From Zygaena filipendulae (taxonomy: Eukaryota > Arthropoda > Insecta > Lepidoptera > Zygaenidae): a stretch of DNA of 64,000 nt. This document shows positions 27,286 through 36,885 of the stretch, piece by piece. Position 1 is the first letter of the stretch; each line of letters starts with the position of its first letter. Location of the stretch: contig OU015672.1 in assembly GCA_907165275.2 (NCBI GenBank), positions 4,136,501-4,200,500 of the forward strand, read 5' to 3'. The notes below the pieces were generated by a model, which worked only from the letters and a program-made list of their open reading frames with translations, did no database searches and was not told where the DNA came from. A program made the translations under genes and the position numbers.

Positions 27286-30200
27286 CGACTTTTAGCACAA
27301 CACTGCCGCGTTTCGCAAGTTCTCCAGGATGCGGCACTAGGATCTCTGAATTCTACCTCCAATAACCAATGCGAATTAACAGGCAAGAATACCTATATTG
27401 CTTACGTAATTTGTATTTGCAAACTTTATATTCTTTTTCTAATTATACTTCCATTAATAAATACTTATAGTGTAACTATAATCACTTACTTGTGTTACGT
27501 AGATAAGCGTCCAAGTACAAGTCAAAGCCAAGAGAATGGAAATTATAATGTCCAAAGAAGCGTGAAAGAAGTAATACCAGAGTCAAGATTGGCTCAATTT
27601 TACGGAAATTTCTATTACGATGAAACCAGGTTCGTCTTCGTCACAGGAATACCTTAATAGATAGTTACAGGTACCTGTCAGGAGAAAATGGGATAGAAAC
27701 GATCTCATAACTACTGAGTCACATTTTTGTTTAATCTTTTAATTACGATTTACTTGCAAATTGGCGCGCAAATTTATTTGACCGATCGGCAATCAGTGTA
27801 CCATTCCATAAAAATGGCCATTATACGGTGTTACCATCTGGCACACTCCCCATTTTCAGCAAAAATATTTAGAGAATTATTCATCCATTAAAATATATTA
27901 CCCTTTTATAGAGAAAAATGTTATACAAACGCGAACGACAAGTCGAATGGCCGCGGCTACAATGGTCAGGGCTGTGAAAGTCCCGACCTTACCGAATGCT
28001 GGATGTTACCAGAGGTAACAAACTGATTTCCTTATCTCATTGTTTTAGAAATCAACGTCTATTGCGCTATTGTCTATTAGGTAATTATGTGCGGTATCGA
28101 TAGAATTCTACCAAGGTCGATATTACCAGTGATTTACCTAAGGTTCACTTGCAAGGTCTTTGAATTCAGAGTAGGCAGGTAGGTACCAACGTACAAACAA
28201 ATTTTTATTTACTAAAATAAACGGAACCGAAGAAGAAATGAAAATGCGTACCTAGGTACAGCTGTTAGGTACGTATACTTAGTCCGAAAATTTCAAAACA
28301 AATGTATATTTTCGTGGTGACGGGTTGGAAATACATTCCTCTACCAGAAAATTAACCGACGATCTGGTAAAGATTACGGGATCCGGTTGGGAGAGGTCAG
28401 CGCAGGAGCGGCCGGGAATTGTAGATCCAGAATTGGACGTTAGTTGCCTGATATGATGGTAGTAAATAAATCTAAAACTACCCACCTGCCTGTGTAAATA
28501 CTCGCAGTAACTCACAATAATTAAGCTATAAGCTAATTGTGTCGTGGAAACCAAGCAAACGTGGTATATACTACATATTATTATATATTATTATATCCTA
28601 CTAATATTATAAATGTGAAAGTGTGGATGTTTGGATGTTTAGATGTTTGGATGTTTGTTACTCAATCACGCAAAAACGGCTGAACGGATTTGGATGAAAT
28701 TTGGCATGCACGTTTTCAGGGGTACAGAGAAGGACATAGGGTACTTTTTATCCCGGAATTCCCGCGGGAGCTCCGAAATTACCACGGGTGAAACCGCAGG
28801 GCACAGCTAGTAAATTATGTGTACCATAGATATACACGCCCAGACTGAAAAATGTAACTCTGTGTTCATCACACAAAGTCCACCCCCACCGGGAATCGAA
28901 CCCGGAACCTCTTGATTAGCGGGTAGGCATGCGGGTAGGCGCCAATCGGGTCGATTCGTATTACATACATACAGATGTTAAAAACGAACTGCGGGGTTAG
29001 CCAAGTAGCGTTCTACAATGGTTGACGCATAGAAAACATAAGTAACGAATCGTCGTCCGTCGTGTCACTTAGTCAGCCAATCAGAACTCTAGTTTTCAAG
29101 TAGTCACGTGAAACTGGTTTTGATTGGCTGAGCAAAGTTTTCTATTCTAGTTTAGAATATCAACTTGGCTAACCCCCCTTGTTTCGTTATAAATTAACTT
29201 ACGTCTCCTGACTGCGGCAGTTCATCAGTCCCCTTGGCCAAGTAAAGTTGACAGTCTATAATCTTTAACGCATTGAAAACTAAGGAATTGAATGGTTATG
29301 TCACGCAAAACTGGACTTTTATGACCGGAACGCCGAACGTGACGATTTGTTCCTTAGTTGTCTATGCGTTAACGATTCTAGGTTGTCAACTCGGCTAAGG
29401 GGGCAGTTTTGAGCTGGGAGTAAATACGGCGTGATCCCCAGGTGGAGTACTGGTTCCGCAAGTTGGTAGACGACACCTCGGAGCGCGGCGTGTCGCTGCG
29501 CCGGCGCAGGCACTGCAGAATGACCGCCGACGACGATTTGTGCGTTCATCTCATACATATACATATGTAGTTGGGGTCGGCCATTAATCACGTGATGTTT
29601 TAGCAACTTTTTCGGGTTTGAAATCGCGCTTCTGACAGAAAACAGATACCCCTCCCCCCCTCACGTGATTAATAGACGAGTCCTTAACTCCTTACCCATA
29701 TAACCCCTATATTAGAAAAAAAATGAAAAACCGTTTCGAAGTTTCCCACCGTGATATAGGTACACACTAACTGGCTAAGAAAACTCTACGACCATATGAG
29801 ATAAACCGAGTCATGAGTTGACTATTGTTGAAGTCAATGGTTTTGATCAAATGGACGAAGAGAATCGCATGGGCAAACAAATTGCACTCGTTCCAGAAAA
29901 CCTTAAGGCTTAAACATTATTGGATCATGAAAAATGTTGTAGTAGTCTAGTATAGTAGGTACCTACTCGTCTGCAACTTGCAAGTGTATGTTTCAGTACG
30001 CATCTCGGCCTGTATTACTAAACACAAACAACATACAAACTTGATACGGCCCGACCTGTCTTTTTCGTTTTCCAATGCAATTGAGCGACATAGAATCCCT
30101 TGGCATTTACGGGTTGAGTTGAAATTTCTTAATACGGTCCTCAGTCTTACTGTCTGTAGATATTGAAAAGCCCTACTATTATATTATCTGTGGCCCTACC

Positions 30201-32284
30201 TACCAACTCAAGACCCAGTCACCTTTCGAGATATTATCTGTCTCGCTCATTGCGCTGGAAAATTAAGAAGACGAAACTATGAGTGTGAATAGAATTTATC
30301 AATATTATGCGCCTAAGGCAAACGAAGCAAAATTAACGGGTACCAATCGGCAGCTAGCGAGCGCTGGGGCCTGAGCGGGGCGCGGGCTGCGGGCGAGGAG
30401 GCAGCGCTGGCAGCGCGCGTTCTGAGCGTCCGCCCGCTGTGGGCGCCCGCGCCTCCCACCGCGCCGCGCCCCCCCAGCCCACCGCCCACGCCGCGCAAGA
30501 TGCGCGCGCGCCGCCGACAGCCGCGACGCCTGGCAATGCTGGCGCCACCGCCCCCCGCCTACTGCATGGACGCGCCCTCGCAACTCCTATGCGACCCCAC
30601 TTGCAAAGTGAGCGAATTTTTCAAATCGAATCTCACGCGAGAAGCGGGACGGTTGGTTAGACAACTCCTAAAAAGTGCTTAACACAGGGATGATAGCTCA
30701 CTGCTCAGTGACTATAGTGCACTCGGATCACACGCCGCAGGGCGCAGGTTTAAACACTAACTAGAAGCAAAACATCGAAAGGAAACCATAGCATGGTGGT
30801 AGAACTTAATGCATTTACAATTAGTGCCCGGCTGGCTAGCTACGGAGTGTTCCGGCAGTCTCGCTTGAAAACCATTCATAACATTGAGTGAGCTGTGGTC
30901 GAACGCCTAGTATGTTCACAAAAAAAGTATTTTATTTTTTTGGTTGAAACATTTTCCCTTAAACACTCAGTTCCAGTTCGATTCGCCGCGCCCGCTCCAG
31001 CTGGCCGACTGTCAGCGCGCGATGGGACGCCTGTCGGCGAGCGTGCAGGCGGCGATGCGGGCGTCGGCGGCGCGGTGCCCGCCCTACCGCGGCACCAACG
31101 TCAGCCGGTACGCGCCCACCGGCCAGCGGCCCGCGCGCGGCGTCTGGTGGCCACGCGACCACGCCTCGCCGAGACTCGACCAGCTACGTCTCACCCATGC
31201 GCTTCACAGTAGCACCGTTGCAAAAAAAGCAGAGCCGCAAACGGAGGTCAAGGAAAGTGACAAGAAGGATAGCACTCCAGAAGTAAAAGACGGTGACAGC
31301 GGCGAGCAAATTGCTCTAGCTGACGACCTTCAAACGCCACCACAGAAGTCTGAACAACCGGAGGAATCGAAGACCGCGCAAGACGTAAAAGTGGTGGTCG
31401 ACGGGCAGATGCCCTCCACCAGCACAGCGGCCATGGAAATCGGTTTGAGGAAAAAGCGACTGTACAGCACCGTGCTGAGTATGAGCGCACCGACGCCGAT
31501 CAATTTAGCACAAGTCGGATGCGTTAGGCTACCGCAGAAACTGGTGGCTCCCGGCCTTTTGAAATTGAACACCAAGATAGTTTTACCGGCGACGAGGCTT
31601 CGCCCGCCGGTCGTAGACAACAAGTTCGAGGAACTAGAGAAAGAAGCCCTCGAGCAATACAAGGCGTCGGACGAGAGTATAGATACGAAGTTTCGCGAGC
31701 TCGAGAAGCAAGCCGTGGAACAGTACAGCGCGAGCAACAGCAACACCAGCTGCAGCAGCGGCAACTCCGCCGAGAAGCGGCCCTCGAGCTCCCCGTCCGC
31801 CCCGGAGAACGACCCCAAGAATAAACAACCGGCAAAATTTCACAAAGACAAAGCTGTCGACAGCGTGGTGATATACTCGCAGAATTTCCCCGACCTAAAC
31901 GTTAAGGCGCATCCAAGTTTAAAAAACTTCCACACCCCCCTGAGGGGGGAAAAAAAGGAACAAGCCCACAGGCAGAGTAGAGTGCGCAATTTGAAGAGTG
32001 ACCCGCAACGGGCGGCGTCCGATACGGATTACGAAGCGCGCGACGCTAAAACAGATTGCAAAGGCAACAACCACAAAGGGTCGATGCGGTGGACGCTGCA
32101 CGTGGTGCCGCCCAAGAAGAGGCACTTGACGTTTTGCGTGTCCGACTTCTCGTCTGACGAGGAGTTCAACGGGGGCGGGTCGATGAAAGACGCAGGGCCA
32201 CGTACGAAGAGCCACGTCACCAGCAAAATGAAAATGTCGGCTCACGGGGGCGGAGACCTCCAACCGATCATGAGGAAAACATAG
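27286..32284 (+). CDS. Unrecognised multi-exon gene, 5' end uncertain
   Basis: I do not recognise the product. Inferred exons are A 27286-27382, B 27503-27629, C 27912-28014, D 29442-29539, E 30358-30607 and F 30971-32284 (stop TAG). Phases agree at every junction and give about 662 residues. A-B uses a GC-AG intron or is one continuous exon, since the 120-nt intervening segment is open in frame. D-E is the weakest junction (donor gtgcgt, acceptor gctag with a poor pyrimidine tract); if it is wrong, an alternative start is ATG 30500. Exon A may start at ATG 27253 or be preceded by upstream exons. Exon E is Ala/Pro/Arg-rich and about 75% GC. Exon F is mostly disordered, Ser/Lys/Glu-rich, with an internal duplication KFEELEKEALEQYKAS / KFRELEKQAVEQYSAS at about 31622-31737, and a C-terminal segment RWTLHVVPPKKRHLTFCVSD before an acidic DEE patch. 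No catalytic motif or membrane segment is seen in the spliced product. AATAAA lies at 32878. Confidence 0.6.
28345..28440 (+). pseudogene. RTE-type LINE 3' coding scrap
   Basis: The open segment TDDLVKITGSGWERSAQERP resembles the C-terminal end of RTE-clade endonuclease-reverse transcriptase proteins common in Lepidoptera. Only about 30 codons remain, ending at TGA. Directly followed by a SINE. Confidence 0.55.
28523..28955 (-). mobile_element. tRNA-derived SINE split by a Helitron
   Basis: The body (gtgtcgtggaaaccaagcaa ... tatatactacatat) at 28523-28595 and the head (cgcccagactgaaaaatg ... gggaatcgaacccgg) at 28811-28955 are the two halves of one SINE copy interrupted by the Helitron-like element at 28596-28810. 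Confidence 0.7.
28596..28810 (+). mobile_element. Helitron-like element inside a SINE
   Basis: Starts TCCTACTAATATTATAAATG after an A and ends cacagCTAG before a T, as expected of Helitrons (5' TC, 3' CTRR, insertion between A and T). A hairpin-forming acgggtgaaaccgc segment precedes the end. No coding capacity. Confidence 0.7.
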
Positions 32285-32829
32285 CAACAACCACTCCAAG
32301 TGTCAATCGCTATTACTATCCATTTATAACCAGGTACTTATTAATACACTACCAGCCACCACTACGGCTTGAGAATGCGTTTTCATCTGATATAGCCATA
32401 ATTAAATCGTGTAGTTTGTACTTTGATAGTGATACCGATATTTCTATGTGTGTACGTCACCTTCCAGTGGTTTGGATTGGATTTTGATACGATAATGACA
32501 ATTATGGTGAACGTTGTTTGTGTGAGATCCATCGTAATGCAGACGTGTATTGAACTGTGTCGTGACTGGTTTTATGATCTGTCTGTGTTCCGCGACAAAG
32601 TTATTTTACTTAGCAATGTGCTTATTTTACTAGTCATAAATGCGTTTGTATATACTTATTTGTATTTTTGACTTTATTAATGATATTGAATAAGAACAAA
32701 GAATTTCAGTACATTAAAAAAGGATGACGGTGCAAACATTTTAGATTTTTAAACTTTCAGTTTTAATTTTAACATTAGAACAGAAGAGATGGTCTCAGAA
32801 CTGAAAGATGAAACTTTAAAATAATAACA

Positions 32830-32835
32830 TTTATT
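32830..32835 (-). terminator. Dysbindin poly(A) signal
   Basis: TTTATT on the plus strand, i.e. AATAAA on the minus strand, 91 bp after the dysbindin stop codon. It lies beyond the opposing gene's AATAAA, so the two transcripts should overlap at their ends. Confidence 0.5.
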
Positions 32836-32877
32836 TAACAGGCTTAAATATTAACTTTGGAATAGAAAATATATTCG

Positions 32878-32883
32878 AATAAA
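32878..32883 (+). terminator. Poly(A) signal for the unrecognised gene
   Basis: AATAAA on the plus strand 594 bp after the stop at 32284. The 3' UTR from 32285 would run into the dysbindin 3' UTR on the other strand. Confidence 0.45.
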
Positions 32884-32925
32884 ATATGGTGCATCTATAA
32901 ATACTTACTCTATTTGTCACTATGA

Positions 32926-34878
32926 TCAACTACTCAGGAATTTCTCCAAATCTGTAGGGTCTTCTTCAAGTTGCACTTGTTCTAGTGTCGTGTGAGGAGT
33001 CGGTGACCCTGGAATTATAAGAAAATAAAATAGCTTATCTAAACCATCTGGTGGAAAAGACATTACGGCCCTGATCTGAAGTATTTTAATGAGCCTGAGA
33101 GCAACACACTGACTTTGAAAATATCAGTCAGCCATACCAATAATAGAATGTGCATTTCTATTTTTTTGATTAAACCCGTTTTGTATTTTCAACTGATTGC
33201 CAAAAAAGGAGGAGATTCTCAATTCAACTGTATGTTTTCTTTTTTTTCCACTTTTAAGTGTAGTGCATATATGTGTTTTAAAGTTTGTTGCTGGTTTTTA
33301 ACAGACTTCCAAAAAGGAGGTTCTATGTTCGATTGTATGTATATTTTTTTTTTTTAATGTATGTTCACCGATTACTCGAAGACAGTTTGACCGATTTGGA
33401 AAATTCTTTTTTTGTTTGAAAGGGTATACTCCCAATTAGGTTCCATTGCCATCAAGTCGAGATCTGATGATGAGATCTTGGAGAAATCGAGGGAACTCTT
33501 CAAAAATTATAGGCACACCTATAGGGATTTGGGTATTTTTTATAGTAAATCGTTCATTTGCTTTTGGAAAGCTTAATTTGAATAAGTAGAACTGATGATG
33601 AAGACCACAGATGGTCATCGGAACTACTCAACAATAATACGTATTTCACGGGGTCCGACTGAAGCGATCAGTGTTCGCACAAACCAATAATAATATTATG
33701 AGTGTTATTGTCTTTTGGATTAAATCGGTATTTTGTTATTTTTAGCTTTTTAGTTTGGTGTTTTTGGTAGTTGGGTTTTAATTTTTTTGTTAATTCTTAT
33801 TTTGTTTCTCACATTTTAATGGGTTGGATTGTAAAGTTACAACAACCTAACGTCCACTGCTCATCACTGTTTACAAAATAATGCTTTTCACAACACAGGG
33901 ATGTTAACCTTTCTAATAATAATTTTCTAGATTGGTCCAGCTGTTTTCAAGTAAGCAGTGAACATACATAAATAAAAACAGTCAAACATAGGACCTTCTC
34001 TTTTTTAAAGTCTGTTAAATAGTAAAGCTATAACATCTGTTATTAAAATAGTCTAGTGATTCACCTGAAGGCACGCTTCCACTGCTTAAGTATTTAGAAA
34101 TATCTTCTTGGAATGCAACAGCACTGTTTTCTCTTCTAGCTTGTAACTCTGCCAACTGACGCTTTTCTTGGTGGTAGCTCTGCTGTGAATTCTCTCTAGC
34201 TAACTTAATCCGGGTTTTTTCCAAAGCAGCTAAAATCACAGAGGAAACGGTTCAATCCAAAAACAAAATCTAATTTGTACATATGTACCTATTAGAAACA
34301 ACTTAAGTATATATTTCCGATTAAAAAAGAAATAATGACTAGCAGTGATAAACTGAATGATATTCACCCATTTTTCTCTCTTTATACATTGCGAGTTCAT
34401 AGTGATGGTCTAACTTCCACTTCTCCATTTTATCTCTTTCCACCATGTCCTCGAAGCTCACCAAGTCTTCCTCCACAGTTCGCATGAGTTCTTGCACATT
34501 TTTTAAGCTGTTTATACATTGCGCGACAGATGCCGTTAGGGCAGGTAACTGCGCCAGACTGTGCGCCAACTCGTTAGCACTTTGAAGTCGAACCTTAGTA
34601 ATTTCATGCAATTCGATGATCAATTTGTCTGCCTTTTCTGCCTCTTTAGCGTTTGTGTCTGCATTCTTGTGTATCTCCGCCCACTGGTTCTGATATTTCT
34701 GCAATATAGCACCACCAGCTTCGAAATTAACTTTGTTTACGGTCACAGCAGCTTTATGTTGTTTGTCTCTAAAAATTTTCGTGACTTTTTGCACTTCCTG
34801 CAGAGTTTGCCGCAGATTGTTATTTGAGCTTAAACCATCTTGAACTACGGATATGAAGTCTTTTAAATTTCCTAACAT
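32926..34878 (-). CDS. Dysb: Dysbindin (BLOC-1 subunit), 3 coding exons
   Basis: Dysbindin is a coiled-coil subunit of BLOC-1, which acts in endosome-to-lysosome-related-organelle trafficking and synaptic homeostasis. Exons on the minus strand are 34878-34368, 34229-34065 and 33008-32926. Phases agree (1, 1), giving 252 residues. The start MLGNLKDFISVVQDGLSS aligns with the human start MLETLRERLLSVQQDFTS, which decides the initiator although the frame is open further upstream without any ATG. Residues roughly 40-160 match the dysbindin core (LxQLPALxAxV, EEDLVSFEDM against human LQQLPALIADL, ENNLLHLEDL). Exon 2 carries the AFQEDISKYLSSG motif, matching AFQQDMEQYLSTG. The tail is short and acidic and ends EDPTDLEKFLSS; the long vertebrate C-terminal extension is absent. 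A poly(A) signal lies on the minus strand at 32835-32830. Intron 2 holds a repeat described separately. HAUS5 starts 2 kb away, divergently. Confidence 0.93.
33296..34019. mobile_element. Inverted-end repeat in dysbindin intron 2
   Basis: Left end tttttaacagacttccaaaa and right end tttttaaagtctgttaaat are inverted. The interior carries a segment (tccattgccatcaagtcgag ... ggagaaatcgagggaac) also present near 35170-35260, so it is an interspersed repeat. Its right end lies 45 bp beyond the exon 2 donor. Confidence 0.5.
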
Positions 34879-35025
34879 GTTATCGAAAAAGGCACTTTTA
34901 GTTTTAGAGAAAAGAAAAGACAATTGGCTACTAATCTTATCTGTCAGGCAACGTTTTATTAAATCGTAAACAAAGAGGCGCGTTCCGTCCGTGGATTCGC
35001 ACGAATGCCTGTCTGTGAAATTTTA

Positions 35026-35043
35026 CTCTGACAGCTGTCAGAG
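35026..35043. promoter_or_regulatory. Perfect 18-bp palindrome with E-box upstream of dysbindin
   Basis: CTCTGACAGCTGTCAGAG is a perfect palindrome centred on the E-box CAGCTG, 148 bp upstream of the dysbindin start codon. It could bind a bHLH or other dimeric factor in the dysbindin 5' region. Function is inferred from position and symmetry only. Confidence 0.3.
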
Positions 35044-35338
35044 CGTATTTTTATTTCAAATTATTATATTTTAAATTATATTATTATTATATTATATTTA
35101 AATCGCATATATTTCCAAATCGTTTCGAAAATTGATTTTTTATTTGAAAGGATTTAAACTTCCAAGTTGGTCCCATTGTCACCAAATCGAGATGATGATA
35201 GGATCCATAGAGAAGGTAATCACTACGTGATAGGATCTTGGAAAAATCGAGGGAAAAACACAAAACTAAAAATAACAAAATACCGATTGAATCCAAAAGA
35301 CAAAAAAACGTATTATTATTAGGGAACCAGGAATTCAC

Positions 35339-35432
35339 AACACGATAATGTACGACACTGGAATGTACAGCACTGGAATGCGCGACACTGGATTGTACGA
35401 CACCGGAATGTACAGCACCGGAATTGGTGACA
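35339..35432. repeat. 18-bp-type minisatellite, copy 1
   Basis: Tandem units like tgtacgacactggaatg, five to six in a row, alternating cgaca and cagca versions. The same minisatellite occurs inverted at 36340-36430. Confidence 0.7.
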
Positions 35433-36339
35433 CCGCTCCTATTGGTCGATGAAATCACACCTCCTTTCTTTGTGCTCGTTTACGTTACTTACCTAAATAC
35501 TGGGTCAAGTTATTGTCAAATACGGCACATATATTTTATGTTAGATTTTTTGGTGGTGATTAATAGGTTTTATGATAATGTTTATGCCCATTACGTTATT
35601 ATGTTATAGTCTATAGGCAGGATAATCAAACAACGGACCACTCTATATATTTTACTGTATAGACTTAGAGTACAATACACTAAATCTGGTCCCTTAGTTT
35701 ACACCTTATAATTATTATTTCCACGAGCTATGTGCCCTATACAGATTGTACAGATTATAAAAGTTACGAAAAGAAAGGAACCAAAACTGTATTAACTGGC
35801 GAACGGGAAGCGACTGGCGAGCGGTTAGCTTCGCCTGATTTACGTCACCTTTCCTACACCTATCCTATAGTAGGTACTAGTGTGGCGATGATGTCACTAT
35901 AAGCTATTTATTGAAATAAGTAAAAAGTAATGAGAACATTACTATCGGGGCCACATCATAAACAGATTTCAAAGTAGTATACCCGACATTCTTTATTAGG
36001 TTAGGTTCTTACTGATGACCAGGTCTCGCGAGCCGAGCGAGCGCAGCGAGCGTGCCGCGGTAGCGGCCGGCGATGCGCTAAAGACAAAATAAGGTGACAT
36101 TTATTTGATTAATTCTTAGGTGTGACCACGAAGTTTCGATATATTATGCAAAAAAAAGAATATAACAAGTTGTAACAATTCATTAAAGTGAAAAATAATA
36201 ATTACGTTACTAAATATTACACTTGGACTTGTTATTTGAATTTCCATCAGATTTTGAGACAGTAACTACTAACTACCTACTACCTGCATTGTATTGAATA
36301 CTACTAAACGGAGCACGAAGTCGGCTAGGCCATGAAATC

Positions 36340-36430
36340 CGGTGTCGCCAATTCCGGTGCTGTACATTCCGGTGTCGTACAATCTCGTGTCGTGCATTCC
36401 GGTGTCGCCTTTTCCGGTGCTGTACAATAC
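36340..36430. repeat. 18-bp-type minisatellite, inverted copy
   Basis: Units like attccggtgtcgtacaat, the reverse complement of the array at 35339, about 0.9 kb away. It lies in the dysbindin-HAUS5 intergenic region. Confidence 0.7.
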
Positions 36431-36885
36431 AGGGACTCCCAAATGTGCTACTACTGATCGATTTGAACTTTGAAGTCGGTGACAAGTCAAATATAGAGTG
36501 GGTAGATGGGTCAAGTAAGTCCACTCGCATCACGAGCTTATCGTGAGCAGAACCACCAGACACAAGCGAGCTTGGCACCGAATTCAAACCGAAGCATTTC
36601 AAATTTTTCTATAGAAAATACATTGATCTAATTAATTTTACTTGAAACTGGCTAAATGCATTACATGCAAAAGTCAAAAGTCCATAAAAAAGAAGAAACA
36701 AAGAAGTCTAGTTAGTTTGTGGTTAAAATTTTGAAAAATAACGTGTTGCGCATACACTGTAATTTATTGTGTTATTATTAAATTACGGATAGTTAACTTA
36801 AAAAAACGCTGAAATTTGGTGTACGGAGATTTTTTTTGATAATTTTAGTATATGTACTGCCGGTTCTACATAGGTATATAAAACC

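Noticed and set aside
27027..27386. 119-codon minus-strand open frame
   Set aside because: It overlaps exon A, which is better supported by an acceptor, phase and continuation into exons B and C.
30305..30583. Several overlapping Arg/Ala/Gly-rich open frames on the minus strand
   Set aside because: They are shadows of the GC-rich exon E on the plus strand; stop codons are rare in any frame of GC-rich DNA, and the plus frame has the splice donor and joins to exon F in phase.
30944..30970. Start at 30944 for the exon F frame
   Set aside because: The sequence aaacactcag is a good acceptor and exon E joins in phase; 30944-30970 reads as intron.
31330..31818. 162-codon minus-strand open frame, rich in Leu/Ser/Cys
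   Set aside because: It is antisense to exon F; its composition is what the reverse complement of Lys/Glu/Ser codons gives.
34368..35020. Dysbindin frame open upstream of the chosen ATG
   Set aside because: The extension to about 35016 has no ATG, and the start MLGNLKD aligns with the human dysbindin start.
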